From Artemia franciscana (taxonomy: Eukaryota; Arthropoda; Branchiopoda; Anostraca; Artemiidae), in contig NC_088873.1 in assembly GCF_032884065.1 (NCBI RefSeq), forward strand, positions 41,315,403 to 41,379,402: a DNA stretch of 64,000 bases, given 5' to 3'. Shown in pieces: positions 24,235-36,524 of the stretch. The position numbers and the translations under genes are program-made. The notes under the pieces were generated by a model. That model was not told where the DNA came from. It worked only from the letters and a program-made list of their open reading frames with translations, and made no database searches. How positions within the stretch are numbered: position 1 is the first letter of the stretch; each line of letters starts with the position of its first letter.

Positions 24235-26755
24235 CTAGCGTCAAAAGACGAAGGAACACCGAAACACTGAAAACAGAAAATAATGCTGAAGGAAACACAG
24301 AAAACAGTGTTCCAGTAAAAATACTGAAAACACTGATCGAAAAAAGAGCAAATGAATTGACAAAATTACTTAAGAGTCAAAACAGTGAGTCACTCTTTAC
24401 TGAAAATATTGAAAAGTATTTTTCAGTGAAAATAATAAAAACACTGATTCGAAAAAAGAGCAAAAAAATAGGTACAACTGGAAATTTAATCGACAAAATT
24501 ATTTGAGTCAAAACATTGAGTCACTCTTTACTGAAAATACTGAAAAGTATTTTTCAGTGAAAATACTGAAAACACTGAGGCGAAGAATGATAAAAAAAAA
24601 GGTGCAACTGAGAAAATCCATCAACAAAGTTACTTAGCGTCAAAACAGTGAAATCATTCTTTACTGTAAATACTGAAAAGTATTTTTCAGTGAAAACACT
24701 GAAAACACTGATTGAGCAAAAAATAGGTACAACTGAGAAAATCAATCAACAAAATTACTTAGCGTCAAAAGACGAAGGAACACCGAAACACTGAAAACAG
24801 TGTTCCAGTAAAAATACTGAAAACACTGATCGAAAAAAGAGCAAATGAATTGACAAAATTACTTAAGAGTCAAAACAGTGAGTCACTCTTTACTGAAAAT
24901 ATTGAAAAGTATTTTTCAGTGAAAATAATGAAAACACTGATTCGAAAAAAGAGCAAAAAAATAGGTACAACTGGAAATTTAATCGAAAAAATTACTTGAG
25001 TCAAAACATTGAGTCACTCTTTACTGAAAATACTGAAAAGTATTTTTCAGTGAAAATACTGAAAACACTGAGGCGAAGAATGATAAAAAAAGGTGCAACT
25101 GAGAAAATCCATCAACAAAATTACTTAGCGTCAAAACAGTGAAATCATTCTTTACTGTAAATACTGAAAAGTATTTTTCAGTGAAAATGCTGATCGAGCA
25201 AAAAATAGGTACAACTGAGAAAATCAATCAACAAAAGTACTTAGCGTCAAAACAGTGAGATCACTTTTTACTGTAAACACTGAAAAGTATTTTTCAGTGA
25301 AAATGCTGAAAACACTGATTCGAAAAAAGAGCAAAAAATAGGTACAAATGAAAAAATTAATCCACAAAATTACTTAGCGTCAAAACAGTGAGTCACACTT
25401 TACTGAAAATATTGAAAAGTATTTTTCAGTGAAAATACTGAAAACACTGATCCAAAAAAAAGAGAAAAAATAGATACAACTGAGAAAATCAATCAACAAA
25501 ATTACTTAGCATCAAAAAAGTGAAATCACTCTTTACTGTAAACACTGAAAAGTATTTTTCCGTGAAAATACTGGAAACACTGATTCGAAAAAAGAGCAAA
25601 AAAGGTACAATTGAAAAAAATAATCGACAAGATTACTTAGCGTCAAAACAGTGAGTCACACTTTACCGAAAATACTGAAAAGTATTTTTCAGTGAAAATG
25701 CTGAAAACACTGATTCGAAAAAAGAGCAAAAAATAGGTACAAATGAAAAAATTAATCCACAAAATTACTTAGCGTCAAAACAGTGAGTCACACTTTACTG
25801 AAAATACTGAAAAGTATTTTTCAGTGAAAATACTGAAAACACTGATCCAAAAAAAGAGAAAAAAATAGATACAACTGAGAAAATCAATCAACAAAATTCA
25901 TTAGCATCAAAAAAGTGAAATCACTCTTTACTGTAAACACTGAAAAGTATTTTTCCGTGAAAATACTGAAAACACTGATTCGAAAAAAGAGCAAAAAAGG
26001 TACAATTGAAAAAATTAATCGACAAGATTACTTAGCGTCAAAACAGTGAGTCACACTTTACCGAAAATACTGAAAAGTATTTTCAGTGAAAATACTGAAA
26101 ACACTGATTCGAAAAAAGAGCAAAAAATAGGTACAAATGAAAAAATTAATCCACAAAATTACTTAGCGTCAAAACAGTGAGTCACACTTTACTGAAAATA
26201 CTGAAAAGTATTTTTCAGTGAAAATACTGAAAACACTGATCCAAAAAAAGAGAAAAAAATAGATACAACTGAGAAAATCAATCAACAAAATTACTTAGCA
26301 TCAAAAAAGTGAAATCACTCTTTACTGTAAGCACTGAAAAGTATTTTTCCGTGAAAATACTGAAAACACTGATTCGAAAAAAGAGCAAAAAAGGTACAAA
26401 TGAAAAAATTAATCGATAAGATTACTTAGCGTCAAAACAGTGAGTCACACTTTACCGAAAATACTGAAAAGTATTTTTCAGTGAAAATACTGAAAACACT
26501 GATTCGAAAAAAGAGCAAAAAAATAGGTACAAATGAAAAAATTAATCCACAAAATTACTTAGCGTCAAAACAGTGAGTCATACTTTACTGAAAATACTAA
26601 AAAGTATTTTTCACTGAAAATACTGAAAACACTGAGGCGAAGAATGAGCGAAAAAAATCGGCGCAACTGAGAAAATCAATCGACAAAATTACTTAGCGTC
26701 AACACAGTGAAATCATTCTTCATTGAAAATACTGAAAACACCGAGGCGAAGAATG
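24235..26755. repeat. 131-bp satellite array with higher-order structure
   Basis: About 19 monomers share ACTGAAAAGTATTTTTCAGT (a dyad) and AAAATTACTTAGCGTCAAAA. Dyad landmarks at 25280, 25411, 25546, 25677, 25808, 25940, 26070, 26201, 26336, 26466 and 26598 give a period of about 131. Three linker types alternate (..GATTCGAAAAAAGAGC.., ..GATCCAAAAAAAGAG.., ..AAAAAAGGTACAATTG..), making a unit of about 394 bp. In the left part, a different unit of about 493 bp repeats (24296 and 24789 share CAGTGTTCCAGTAAAAATAC). Confidence 0.9.
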
Positions 26756-26785
26756 AGCGATCAACAATGTATTTTCTACAGCTGC

Positions 26786-27175
26786 CTCAAAAAAGTGATA
26801 TCGTAGTATACGAATATTGTAGTATTTGAAAAACATGTCTCTTTTCGGATTCCCTAAATACTAGAAGAGATACATTCAACTGAGCCTAAGCTATTTTTTA
26901 CGATCATCTGAGTTGTGAAAAAGAGTAGGGAGATAAGGACTGGGAAAGAAAAATTTAAACCTCGGCGATCGTTGATCACCTCAAAAAAGTTAATCTATCG
27001 TATCTGAATAACATGCCTTTTTTTGGATTCCCTAGGTACTAGAAGAGACACATTCAACTGACCTTAAGGTATTTTCCAGCAAACATCTTAGTAGTTAAGC
27101 AGAGTAGGAAGATAAGAACTGGCAAAGAAAACTTAAACCTTGGCGAAATTTAAAACAAAGAAAACCATGGCGATC
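26786..27175 (+). repeat. Two tandem copies of a ~193-bp unit
   Basis: CCTCAAAAAAGT (26786 and 26979) opens two diverged copies. They share GGATTCCCTA, CTAGAAGAGA, ACATTCAACTGA, AGTAGG and GGCGATCGTTGAT. They lie directly after the 131-bp satellite. Confidence 0.7.
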
Positions 27176-28519
27176 GTTGATAACCTTAATCTTGTTCGGG
27201 AAAAAAATTGTCGAAAGAAAAATTAGAATAGTACAAAATAGATTAAATATATTTGACTGCATAAACAGTCTTTCAGCCTATAAAAACATTTTTTTTGCAT
27301 GAAAACGGCCTAAATACAATACTTTAAATTTAGTTTCTTAGCCTGTAAAACACTTCCTTGGCAAGGAAAAATAAACTTGACCTTTTCAATCAGAAAAAAG
27401 TCTGGACGACTTACTTATATTTTTATATTCGTGTAAAATATAACTTTGTACTTTATCCTTACATTCTATAACGTACCTCCTATGAGATTCAAATACTCAA
27501 TCACAGGGTGATTACCTGGTTTTTTTAAGGCCCTGTATATATGCTTATAGGCCATTTTACCAGTGTGGACAATCTTATTAATGAAGGATTATTTGGTAGG
27601 TGTTTTTCTTTTTTTATGAAGGAAAATTGTTTATAAAAAGGAAGAAGAACACCACTCGCTAATCTAGACGATCGGTGGAACACCAGTTTTGAAATCAAAA
27701 GGAAAACTTTATAATTTAGATTACTGCTGGAAAAAAATTCTAGTAAGAGCTTGGAACACGTCGAACACATATGCGTTTTCTACATACATATACTGGATAA
27801 TGATCTTTCCCAGACCAGAATAAATAAATAATTGTTATTATTTATTTATTTATTTATTATTTTTATTTATTTATTATTTATTTATTTATTATTTATTTAT
27901 TTATGTCATTATTATTTATTTATTTATTTTCCAACAGTGTGTTTTAGGCGATTGTCAGAAGTCGATGTTCTTTAATGGTTAACAATTGAAGCTAAAAAAA
28001 AACAAAACGGGTTAAATTTAAAAAAAGACAGTGAATATAAGCAATAAAACTTATTTATATAAAAGTAATAATAACTGCGGAATATTTCGTCCCTGTTTTG
28101 TATCTCTTTGTTTTATTTTTTATGCTTAAGAAAAGGTTTTAGTTTTTTTTTCTATTTTTTACCTTTAAGACTTCCACATGTGAAGTCAAACTATTCAGTT
28201 TATTATTTATTTCGATTCATTTGATTTATTCTTTTGATTTATTATTATTTTGGTATATCAACAATAACAACGTTTTCAATTTATTTACAAAAGAAGTTTT
28301 GTTCAGAACTTTTACTTAAAAAAAATATATATAATTGTCAGCTGTAGATTTTTTGTTGTTGTTTATTGCTTTTTTTCTGTTGATAAAGGCTCCTGCACGC
28401 GAAGCTGAAATACTGATGGTTTTATTGATACATATACATCCTTCTGTATTTTACCCGCTATTGATACATTACTTTTGACGTATTTAGAAAAGAAATTCTA
28501 ATAGCAAGAGAATCCTTAC
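27176..28519. other. Intron sequence, AT-rich, no exon seen
   Basis: Contains an imperfect (ATTT)n tract at about 27822-27935. A short open frame on the - strand near 27525-27770 has no recognisable domain; related scraps near 32880-32960 suggest a repeat. Nothing else can be supported. Confidence 0.5.
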
Positions 28520-28589
28520 CTTGAACTTTTTTATGAATACTGATACTTTATCGTGCAGGTTGTACATGTACTCCATAGCTTTGGCAGAT
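28520..28589 (-). CDS. FAM91A1: FAM91A1 short internal coding exon
   Basis: The 70-nt exon lies between an acceptor read as GCTGATTTTAG and a donor GTAAGG on the - strand. Its first base completes the codon begun in the exon at 35790-36175 (AA + A). It then encodes 23 residues, SAKAMEYMYNLHDKVSVFIKKF plus K, ending in phase 0. Joined to the previous exon it aligns without gaps to the FAM91A1 stretch 'GLCRKESLQNLL...LSLQVLNFVHSFQ' as remembered. Identity is low but Leu/Val/Phe positions coincide. Correct splice sites and phases on both sides are the strongest support. Confidence 0.75.
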
Positions 28590-28869
28590 CTAAAATCAGC
28601 AAACATTAAACATCAGAAATGATTTGACTAAATATTGAAAATAAAATATCAAGAATAAAAATAGATTTTAAAATAAATAACATAATTAAAATGGTTAAAA
28701 TACGATATCCATTTAATTGACATTCATGAAACTTCCAATTAAATCGAGCTTGTATATAAAATTTTAATACCTGGCCTAAATCTGATTTAATCAATTTGAT
28801 CGGTATTAAGATACTCCCTATTAAAACTAGGCCATGGAATTAGAGTGACAGTGCGAAAGGTATTTCATT

Positions 28870-31697
28870 CAAGATTATTTTGAAGTGTTTCAAAGAATAT
28901 GTACAAAAGTGTTTTTTCAAAGTTTGTTTCAAAGGGTGCAATTCAAAAACATTTATTCAAAATGCTTCAAAGAGTGGATTAAGAACCGTTTATTCAAAGA
29001 GTATTTCAAGTGTTTCAAAGAGTGCATTCTAAAGTGTTTCAAATAGTGGATGCAGAAATGTTGATTAGAGTGTTTTCAAAAAGAGTGTATCCAAAAGTGT
29101 TTACTTAAAGAGTATTTCAAAGTGTTTCAAAGAGTGCATTCTAAAGTGTTTCAAATAGTGGATGCAGAAATGTTTATTCAAAGTGTGCATTCAGAACTGT
29201 TAGTTAGAGTGTTTTCAAAAAGAGTGTATCCAAAAGTGTTTACTTAAAGAGTATTTCAAAGTGTTTCAAAGAGTCCATTCTAAAGTGTTTCAAATAGTGG
29301 ATGCAGAAATGTTTATTCCAAGAGTGCATCCAGAACTGTTGGTTAGAGTGTTTTCAAAAAGAGTGTATCCAAAAGTGTTTACTTAAAGAGTATTTCAAAG
29401 TGTTTCAAAGAGTGCATTCTAAAGTGTTTCAAATAGTGGATGCAGAAATGTTTATTCCAAGAGTGCATCCAGAACTGTTGGTTAGAGTGTTTTCAAAAAG
29501 AGTGTATCCAAAAGTGTTTACTTAAAGAGTATTTCAAAGTGTTTCAAAGAGTGCATTCTAAAGTGTTTCAAATAGTGGATGCAGAAATGTTTATTCAAAG
29601 AGTGCATTCAGAACTGTTGGTTAGAGTGTTTTCAAAAAGAGTGTATCCAAAAGTGTTTACTTAAAGAGTATTTCAAAGTGTTTCAAAGAGTGCATTCTAA
29701 AGTGTTTCAAATAGTGGATGCAGAAATGTTTATTCCAAGAGTGCATTCAGAACTGTTGGTTAGAGTGTTTTCAAAAAGAGTGTATCCAAAAGTATTTACT
29801 TAAAGAGTATTTCTAAGTGTTTCAAAGAGTGCATTCTAAAGTGTTTCAAATAATGGATGCAGAAATATTTATTCAAAGAGTGCATTCAGAACTGTTGATT
29901 AGAGTGTTTTCAAAAAGAGTGTATCCTAAAGTGTTTACTTAAAGAGTATTTCAAAGTGTTTCAAAGAGTGCATTCTAAAGTGTTTCAAATAGTGGATGCA
30001 GAAATTTTTATTCCAAGAGTGCATTCAGAACTGTTGGTTAGAGTGTTTTCAAAAAGAGTGTATCCAAAAGTGTTTACTTAAAGAGTATTTCAAAGTGTTT
30101 CAAAGAGTGCATTCTAAAGTGTTTCAAAAAAGAGTGTTAGAGTGTTTTCAAAAAGAGTGTATCCAAAAGCGTTTACTTAAAGAGTATTTCAAAGTGTTTC
30201 AAAGAGTGCATTCTAAAGTGTTTCAAAGAGTGGATGCAGAAATGTTTATTCAAAGAATGCACTCAGAACTGTTGGTTAGAGTGTTTTCAAAAAGAGTGTA
30301 TCCAAAAGTGTTTACTTAAAGAGTATTTCCAAGTCTTTCAAAGAGTGCATTCTAAAGTGTTACAAAGAGTGGATGCAGAAATGTTTATTCAAAGAGTGCA
30401 TTCAGAACTGTTGGTTAGAGTGTTTTCAAAAAGAGTGTATCCAAAAGCGTTTACTTAAAGAGTATTTCAAAGTGTTTCAAAGAGTGCATTCTAAAGTGTT
30501 TCAAATAGTGGATGCAGAAATGTTTATTCAAAGAGTGCATTCAGAACTGTTGGTTAGAGTGTTTTCAAAAAGAGTGTATCCAAAAGTGTTTACTTAAAGA
30601 GTATTTCAAAGTGTTTCAAAGAGTGCATTCTAAAGTGTTTCAAATAGTGGATGCAGAAATGTTTATTCCAAGAGTGCATTCAGAACTGTTGGTTAGAGTG
30701 TTTTCAAAAAGAGTGTATCCAAAAGTATTTACTTAAAGAGTATTTCTAAGTGTTTCAAAGAGTGCATTCTAAAGTGTTTCAAATAGTGGATGCAGAAATG
30801 TTTATTCAAAGAGTGCATTCAGAACTGTTGATTAGAGTGTTTTCAAAAAGAGTGTATCCTAAAGTGTTTACTTAAAGAGTATTTCAAAGTGTTTCAAAGA
30901 GTGCATTCTAAAGTGTTTCAAATAGTGGATGCAGAAATTTTTATTCCAAGAGTGCATTCAGAACTGTTGGTTAGAGTGTTTTCAAAAAGAGTGTATCCAA
31001 AAGTGTTTACTTAAAGAGTATTTCAAAGTGTTTCAAAGAGTGCATTCTAAAGTGTTTCAAAGAGTGGATTCAGAAATGTTTATTCCAAGAGTGCATTCAG
31101 AACTGTTGGTTAGAGTGTTTTCAAAAAGAGTGTATCCAAAAGCGTTTACTTAAAGAGTATTTCAAAGTGTTTCAAAGAGTGCATTCTAAAGTGTTTAAAA
31201 GAGTGGATGCAGAAATGTTTATTCAAAGAATGCACTCAGAACTGTTGGTTAGAGTGTTTTCAAAAAGAGTGTATCCAAAAGTGTTTACTTAAAGAGTATT
31301 TCAAAGTCTTTCAAAGAGTGCATTCTAAAGTGTTACAAAGAGTGGATGCAGAAATGTTTATTCAAAGAGTGCATTCAGAACTGTTGGTTAGAGTGTTTTC
31401 AAAAAGAGTGTATCCAAAAGCGTTTACTTAAAGAGTATTTCAAAGTGTTTCAAAGAGTGCATTCTAAAGTGTTTCAAAGAGTGGATGCAGAAATGTTTAT
31501 TCAAAGAATGCATTCAGAACTGTTGGTTAGAGTGTTTTCAAAAAGAGTGTATCCAAAAGTGTTTACTTAAAGAGTATTTCAAAGTGTTTCAAAGAGTGCA
31601 TTCTAAAGTGTTTCAAAGAGTGGATGCAGAAATGTTTATTCAAAGAGTGCATTCAGAACTGTTGGTTAGAGTGTTTTCAAAAAGAGTGTATCCAAAT
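28870..31697 (+). repeat. 139-bp satellite array
   Basis: About 20 copies of a 139-bp unit built on GTGTTTCAAAGAGTGCATTC, AATAGTGGATGCAGAAATGT and GTTTTCAAAAAGAGTGTATC. Equivalent points lie at 29301, 29440, 29579, 30234, 30373 and 30512. A longer unit is visible: 30234/31207 and 30373/31346 are 973 bp (seven monomers) apart. 29579/30512 and 29996/30929 are 933 bp apart because one monomer near 30120-30218 lost 40 bp. Internally each monomer is made of smaller AAAGAGTGTTTCAA-like pieces. The repeated 74-codon frames are by-products. Confidence 0.92.
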
Positions 31698-31704
31698 ATA
31701 ATAT

Positions 31705-32145
31705 TTACACATATCTATAGGTACTTATCTGTTATAATGCCGACACTCAGAAGAGAAGTTAGGTTAATCCTAATGAAGTATACCTAAGTTTGATGAAAAT
31801 CTAATACTTTAGAAGCAAATTTGGGCTATATGTTGGGGGAGGGGGCAGTAAGGTGTAGCAGGTCTGCATGGAAAGTGTGTTAGGTACAGTTATTCTGCAT
31901 ATTAAGAAGTAAGAATTGCTTTCTAACTTCACCATGTCCAAATACTTTACTCTCCCCCCCCCACACTAATGTTCAAATATATAGCCCAAATTATATATTT
32001 CCTATCTATCATGTCACTTGTCTTTGTCTTGTATCACGCTAAGCTGAAACAAACTAACGAAAGAAACCGGTTCTACAGTGCGTCAATTTATGAAGAACTC
32101 GAGTGTCGGCGCTATAACAGATAAGTACCGATATATATCCTTTAT
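31705..32145. mobile_element. Small TIR element (MITE-like) at the end of the 139-bp satellite
   Basis: TATAGGTACTTATCTGTTAT and GCCGACACTC at the left (31715-31752) are mirrored by GAGTGTCGGC, ATAACAGATAAGTACC at 32099-32138. The TIRs are about 35-40 bases with few mismatches. Inside, 31823-31990 is a second, G-rich/C-rich foldback (GGGCTATAT...ATATAGCCC) related to the palindrome at 2432-2563. No ORF. Possibly one MITE nested in another. Confidence 0.65.
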
Positions 32146-33630
32146 AACCCACTAATACCAAAAAATGTGAACAGAGGATTGAAAACACATAGAAAACGAA
32201 TAAAAAGCATTAACTATGAAAAGAAATACTTTCCAGAAAATGGAATGGACGAAGTTTATTTATAGCCAACTAATACCAAAAATGTGAATAGAGCAGTAAA
32301 AACACCTAAAAAGAGAATAAAAAGCAATAACCATGAAAAGAAATACTTTCAAGACAATGAAAAAAGGAATTTTATTTTCTCTAATATCCGAAAGCTTACT
32401 ACTTGGAAGGCCACTTCACTAAATACATCATTCATCCCGAATTTTGCCAGAATCAAAGTGTATTTCAAAGAGCGTATTCAAAAGAATTTATTCAAGGAGT
32501 GTTTCAAATTGTTTCAAGCATCTCGGTAAATTGAGTGATGATTCTCAGAATCATCAGAGTTAAGAAGAGACAAAAAATATGGTTTTCATTTCCTTTCTCA
32601 GACAGACCTCGCTTAATTAACTAGCATTATCTCTTACTGCTTATAGCAAATGTTCTGAATACTATGAGAACAGGCCACCTTACCCAAGACCTAAGGGCAT
32701 ATCTGAACTGCTTATTATTTTAAAGAAAAGAAAAAATAATGAACTTGACTTTTATGTTCGAACGTTTTCTTCAAGAATAGGAGCAGATTTCGAGAATTTT
32801 GAACATGAACTTGACTTTACTGAACAAAAGCACTACACAATTCTTTTGTTTTATAAAAACGGGACAGTAAGGCAACTTGTTATGTCCCCTTTATCAATGA
32901 AGGAAAAAGGGGAAAAAGAAAAAGGAAAAACACTTCCTGCTAACCTGACTCTAAAAAATATTCAAGTTCAATTCTTCTACTTACAATCTATTGTTGCTCT
33001 GTCATGATTATTCTCGTTTGCTTTCGTTACCTAATCGTTAGTAGGCCAACAATATTATTGTGACCAGAAAACTGTTGTCAACTATGGAGCTACTGAGGCT
33101 ATTGTGACAAACAATTATAGTCAAATATGGAGCTACTGATATTATTTTGTCATTAAAGAAGATAACGGATAAGCATTCTAAAAATGTTTTCTTGTACTTA
33201 CCACAGTACAACCCTTAACACAGCATGTGGGCCTTCCAGAGCATAATCAAGCTTACTACATTCATTCATGACTCATTACAGTAGCTCTTTATTTACTCAT
33301 GACTCATTACAGAGTCATGAATCTTGTTGTTGCGCTTTTCAATTTTGAAAAGCGCTTTCAAGTCTTCAAGTCTTTGTCTTCAAGTCTTCAAGCGCTTTCA
33401 AGTCTTTTTTTGCGCTTTTCAAGTCTTCCTTTCGGCCGCCTTCTTTTTAATTTTTCCTGTCTGTCTTTCTTTTCGTGCTGTTCGCGTTTTATTTTTGCAA
33501 CTCTGCTACTTTTTATAATTTTGCATACTGGGTAAAAAATACCATTACTGGCATCACAAAACATGAGAACTTACTCATTCTACACAATTTTTTCCCCACA
33601 CTATAATTGGCAAACTTTTTTAAATAGGTA
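32146..33630. other. Intron sequence, no exon seen
   Basis: Two diverged copies of 'CCAACTAATACCAAAAATGTGAA' (near 32150 and 32267) form a short tandem duplication. Near 33270-33420 are short direct repeats (CATGACTCATTACAG; CTTCAAGTCTTCAAG). No coding exon was recognised. Confidence 0.5.
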
Positions 33631-34075
33631 AAGGATCTTTTTGATTATTTGGATATTGATCTTAATCAAGTAGGCTTCAACATAGCAATAAGCTCCAATA
33701 GGACGCATATAACTTTTAAAGCTGTATTTAACTGTTCAAGATCTATCGGCTTCACAAGTTATATACTTTTAATTGATATAAAATATTTTGACAATATTTC
33801 GCATTTTTCCGTTCTTTCAGCTCTTATTATAGATGGAATTACCCTTTCTAGGGTTAGAGTTCTCAAGTTCTTAGTGTTCGAGGTTTAGAGAAATTTTGTA
33901 CCACTTCTGATTCATCTTCTAACCATATTCCTGGTGGTCGGTGTGTGAGACAAGGTGGCGTTTTTTTCTTTATATTTTGTAATGCATGTTTAGCAGAGCG
34001 TCTTCATTTTGCAGACACTCCGCTTCATTTAGACACACCCTCCTTTTATCTACAACCCTTCGAAATGGCCTAATT
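33630..34075 (+). pseudogene. Decayed reverse transcriptase fragment
   Basis: The + strand reads LNQVGFNIAISSNRTH (as NQ.GF...S..H), then LLIDIKYFDNISHF (motif A, D.K.FDN). Further right, after frame changes, VRQGGVFFF occurs (motif B). These three blocks are in the right order and spacing for a LINE RT. It is on the strand opposite to FAM91A1, in its intron. No EN or 3' tail was found. Confidence 0.6.
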
Positions 34076-34329
34076 AAAAATTTGGTGAACGATTTGGTAA
34101 TTGGAAAAAAGGGGTAATTTGGTAAAAATTTCGCAAAATCATGAAAAAACTACATTGAAACAATTAGATATCTTATTCCTAAACGTGCATTACAACAATT
34201 TCCCCCCCCCCCCACCACCCTAAAGGAAAAATACACATCCTACTTTATATCTTCCCATTATATTTGACAATATCACTTCTCTTTTCTTCGCTAATATAAC
34301 AGCGTCTCTGTTGTAAATTAAAAAAAAAG

Positions 34330-35740
34330 TTTTTTTAAATGCAAGTAAGGAGCGACATTAAGACTTAAAACGAACAAAAATTATTCCGTATATGAGAGGG
34401 GCTTTTCCTCCTCAACGCCCCGCTCTTTACGCTAAAGTTTGACTCTTTCTCACAACTCTACTTTTTAAAACATAAATTCTGTTCGTTTTAAGTTTTAATG
34501 TCGCTCCTTACTTGAATTTTTTTTTTTTTTTATTTCTGAACGTTTTTGAATTAATGCATGTTTTGATTTTGGGTCACCGCACATGAATAATTAAAACAAA
34601 ATTTGTATATTAATTTTTTTTGGCTAAATGGCTTTCTCATAGTTTTGATCGGACGATTTTGATAAAAAAAGGGTGGGGGAGGAGGCCTAGTTGCCCTCCA
34701 ATTTTGAGTTACATAAAAATGCAACTAGATTTTTTTTATGTTTTGTATGAACATTTTTATTAGTAATCAACATGAGTACCTTACGAATTAACTTACGCAA
34801 CGAACTTCTATATTTGTGTATTTTCATTATGTTTATGAGGGGGTTTGCACTCTCGTCAATACCTCGCTCTTTACACTAAAGCTTGAAGTTTATCCCAAAT
34901 CTTTAAGAATAACCCTTGAATAACAAAGGCCGTAGAATAAATAGTTGAAATTACTAAAAATACTTCAGTGTAAAGAGCAAGGCATCATGGAGGAGAAAAC
35001 TTTCTTTTATACGTAATATTTTATGTTCGTTTTAAGTTTTAATGCTACTCATTACTTCCAGGTCAATGAATTTTTTTATTTATTTTCTCATTGTTTCTTT
35101 TTAAATAATACTAGAAAATCCTGCGCTCCCCTTCATGGAAATTTTCTTCCCTCATGATACATTCCTCTATGGAAAGATCCTCCCACGTAACCCCCTCCCC
35201 CAACCCACTCCCACCCCAACGCAAAAAAGACCCCCTGAAAATGTCCGTACACTTCATAATAAGCATTACTATACGTAAACAATGGTTAAAGTTTGTAACT
35301 TGCAGCCCCTACCCCGGGGACTGTGGGGGATTAAGTCGGATCAAATTTTGATCCGGTTACTTTGAGGAAAATTTTGCGTGGGAGGGGGCTTAGGTGCCGA
35401 TCTGTCTTCCGGCAAAAAATACAAAATTCCACATTTTTGTCGATAGGAGCTTGAAACTTCTGCAGTAGTGTTCTCCGATACGCCGAATCTGATGGTGTGA
35501 TTTTTGTTAAGATTCTATGACTTTTAGGGGGTGTTTCCCCCTATTTTCTAAAATAAGGCAATGTTCTCAGGCTCGTAACTTTTGATGGGTAAGGCTAAAC
35601 TTGGTGAAACTTATATACTTAAAATCAGCATCAAAATTCAATTCTTTTGTTGTAACTATTGGTATCAAAATTTCGTTTTTTAGAGTTTCGGTTACTATTG
35701 AGTCGAGTCGCTCCTTACTACAGTTCGTCACCACGAGCTG
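34330..35740 (-). mobile_element. GGAGCGAC TIR family, copy in reverse orientation
   Basis: The left edge reads AAGTAAGGAGCGACATTAAG (right end of the family, inverted). The right edge reads CGCTCCTTACTACAGTTCGT followed by the terminal hairpin arm ACGAGCTG. An internal foldback (34335-34515) has GTAAGGAGCGACATTAAG... mirrored by TTAATGTCGCTCCTTACTT. The element ends about 50 bases from the donor site of the FAM91A1 exon at 35790. No conserved ORF was seen. Confidence 0.8.
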
Positions 35741-35789
35741 TTTGACATTAGAGACGAATAGGAACATATAAAGCGGGCTATAAACTTAC

Positions 35790-36175
35790 TTTTCTTCCGA
35801 GAGAAGTGCATTTTGATTTAATCCTCTGAAAATCTGAGAATTCAACTCTTGATCAAACAATGGAATGCCGAAGTCCAAGGAGAAAATTTCCCACTCCTGC
35901 TTGTGCGTCCCATGTTGTTCTGTCTCCTGGATTTGGTTACATGATTCAATAGAATGAATTCGAATATTGTCACCACTGGCAGTAATTTGTTGCCCATCGT
36001 GAATTTCAGGAGTTTTTTCAACAGGGCTATCAATCAAGGTGAGATAGCCACAAATAAAAGTCAAATCCACAACCTGATTAAGTTTTTTCACTGCCTTTAG
36101 CTGATTTTCATCCTCCAATTCAACTAGAGGCAAAGCAACTTGTTTTTCCATAACAACAGCTTCTTTTGAATAACC
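35790..36175 (-). CDS. FAM91A1: FAM91A1 internal coding exon
   Basis: The 386-nt exon follows acceptor TTTAATTTTAG and ends before donor GTAAGT (- strand). It opens GYSKEAVVMEKQVALPLVEL, then VVDLTFICGYLTLID. A variable acidic stretch follows, then EWEIFSLDFGIPLFDQELNS. In FAM91A1 the corresponding blocks are 'HVPFPFDETEL', 'VDLQHLCGYVTML' and 'LELCFGIPLFSSELN', in the same order, with a variable loop between the last two. The exon leaves two bases (AA) that the exon at 28589 completes. FAM91A1 is a cytosolic adaptor without enzymatic motifs. The retained sequence looks under selection and unlike the repeats around it. Confidence 0.88.
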
Positions 36176-36524
36176 CTAAAATTAAAGATTTTGCATCACT
36201 TAGCAGAATATTACGTAAGAAAACTACTACTACTGCCATTAATACTCACTACGGGATCAAGTACCCAAAGACAACACAGCAGCACACGCTCCTCCTCTAC
36301 CCTAATCTAGTAAAAGATTCACTTTTCAACCCCTCCCACAAAGTTCCAATGTCTTTCAAATCGTTCCTTATGACCTTACTGGGACAACCTGCTTTTTGTT
36401 TACCCCAACTTCATTACATCACACGTTTTCGTACAGCTTGATATAGGGTTAGTCAAACGAGTACCTAAGAAAATAGTACTGAAATGAAATTTCAGAAAAG
36501 CTTGATGTTCCTTTAATTATGAAA

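Noticed and set aside
27525..27770. 81-codon open frame on the - strand as a host exon
   Set aside because: No recognised domain, no fit to FAM91A1, and similar scraps near 32880-32960 suggest a repeat.
28870..31697. CRISPR-like array
   Set aside because: Units are head-to-tail monomers with no unique spacers, in a eukaryotic intron.
29301..31787. Series of nearly identical 74-100 codon frames
   Set aside because: Each starts at the same place of the 139-bp monomer and runs into the next; the period is not a multiple of three, so no single protein repeat is encoded.
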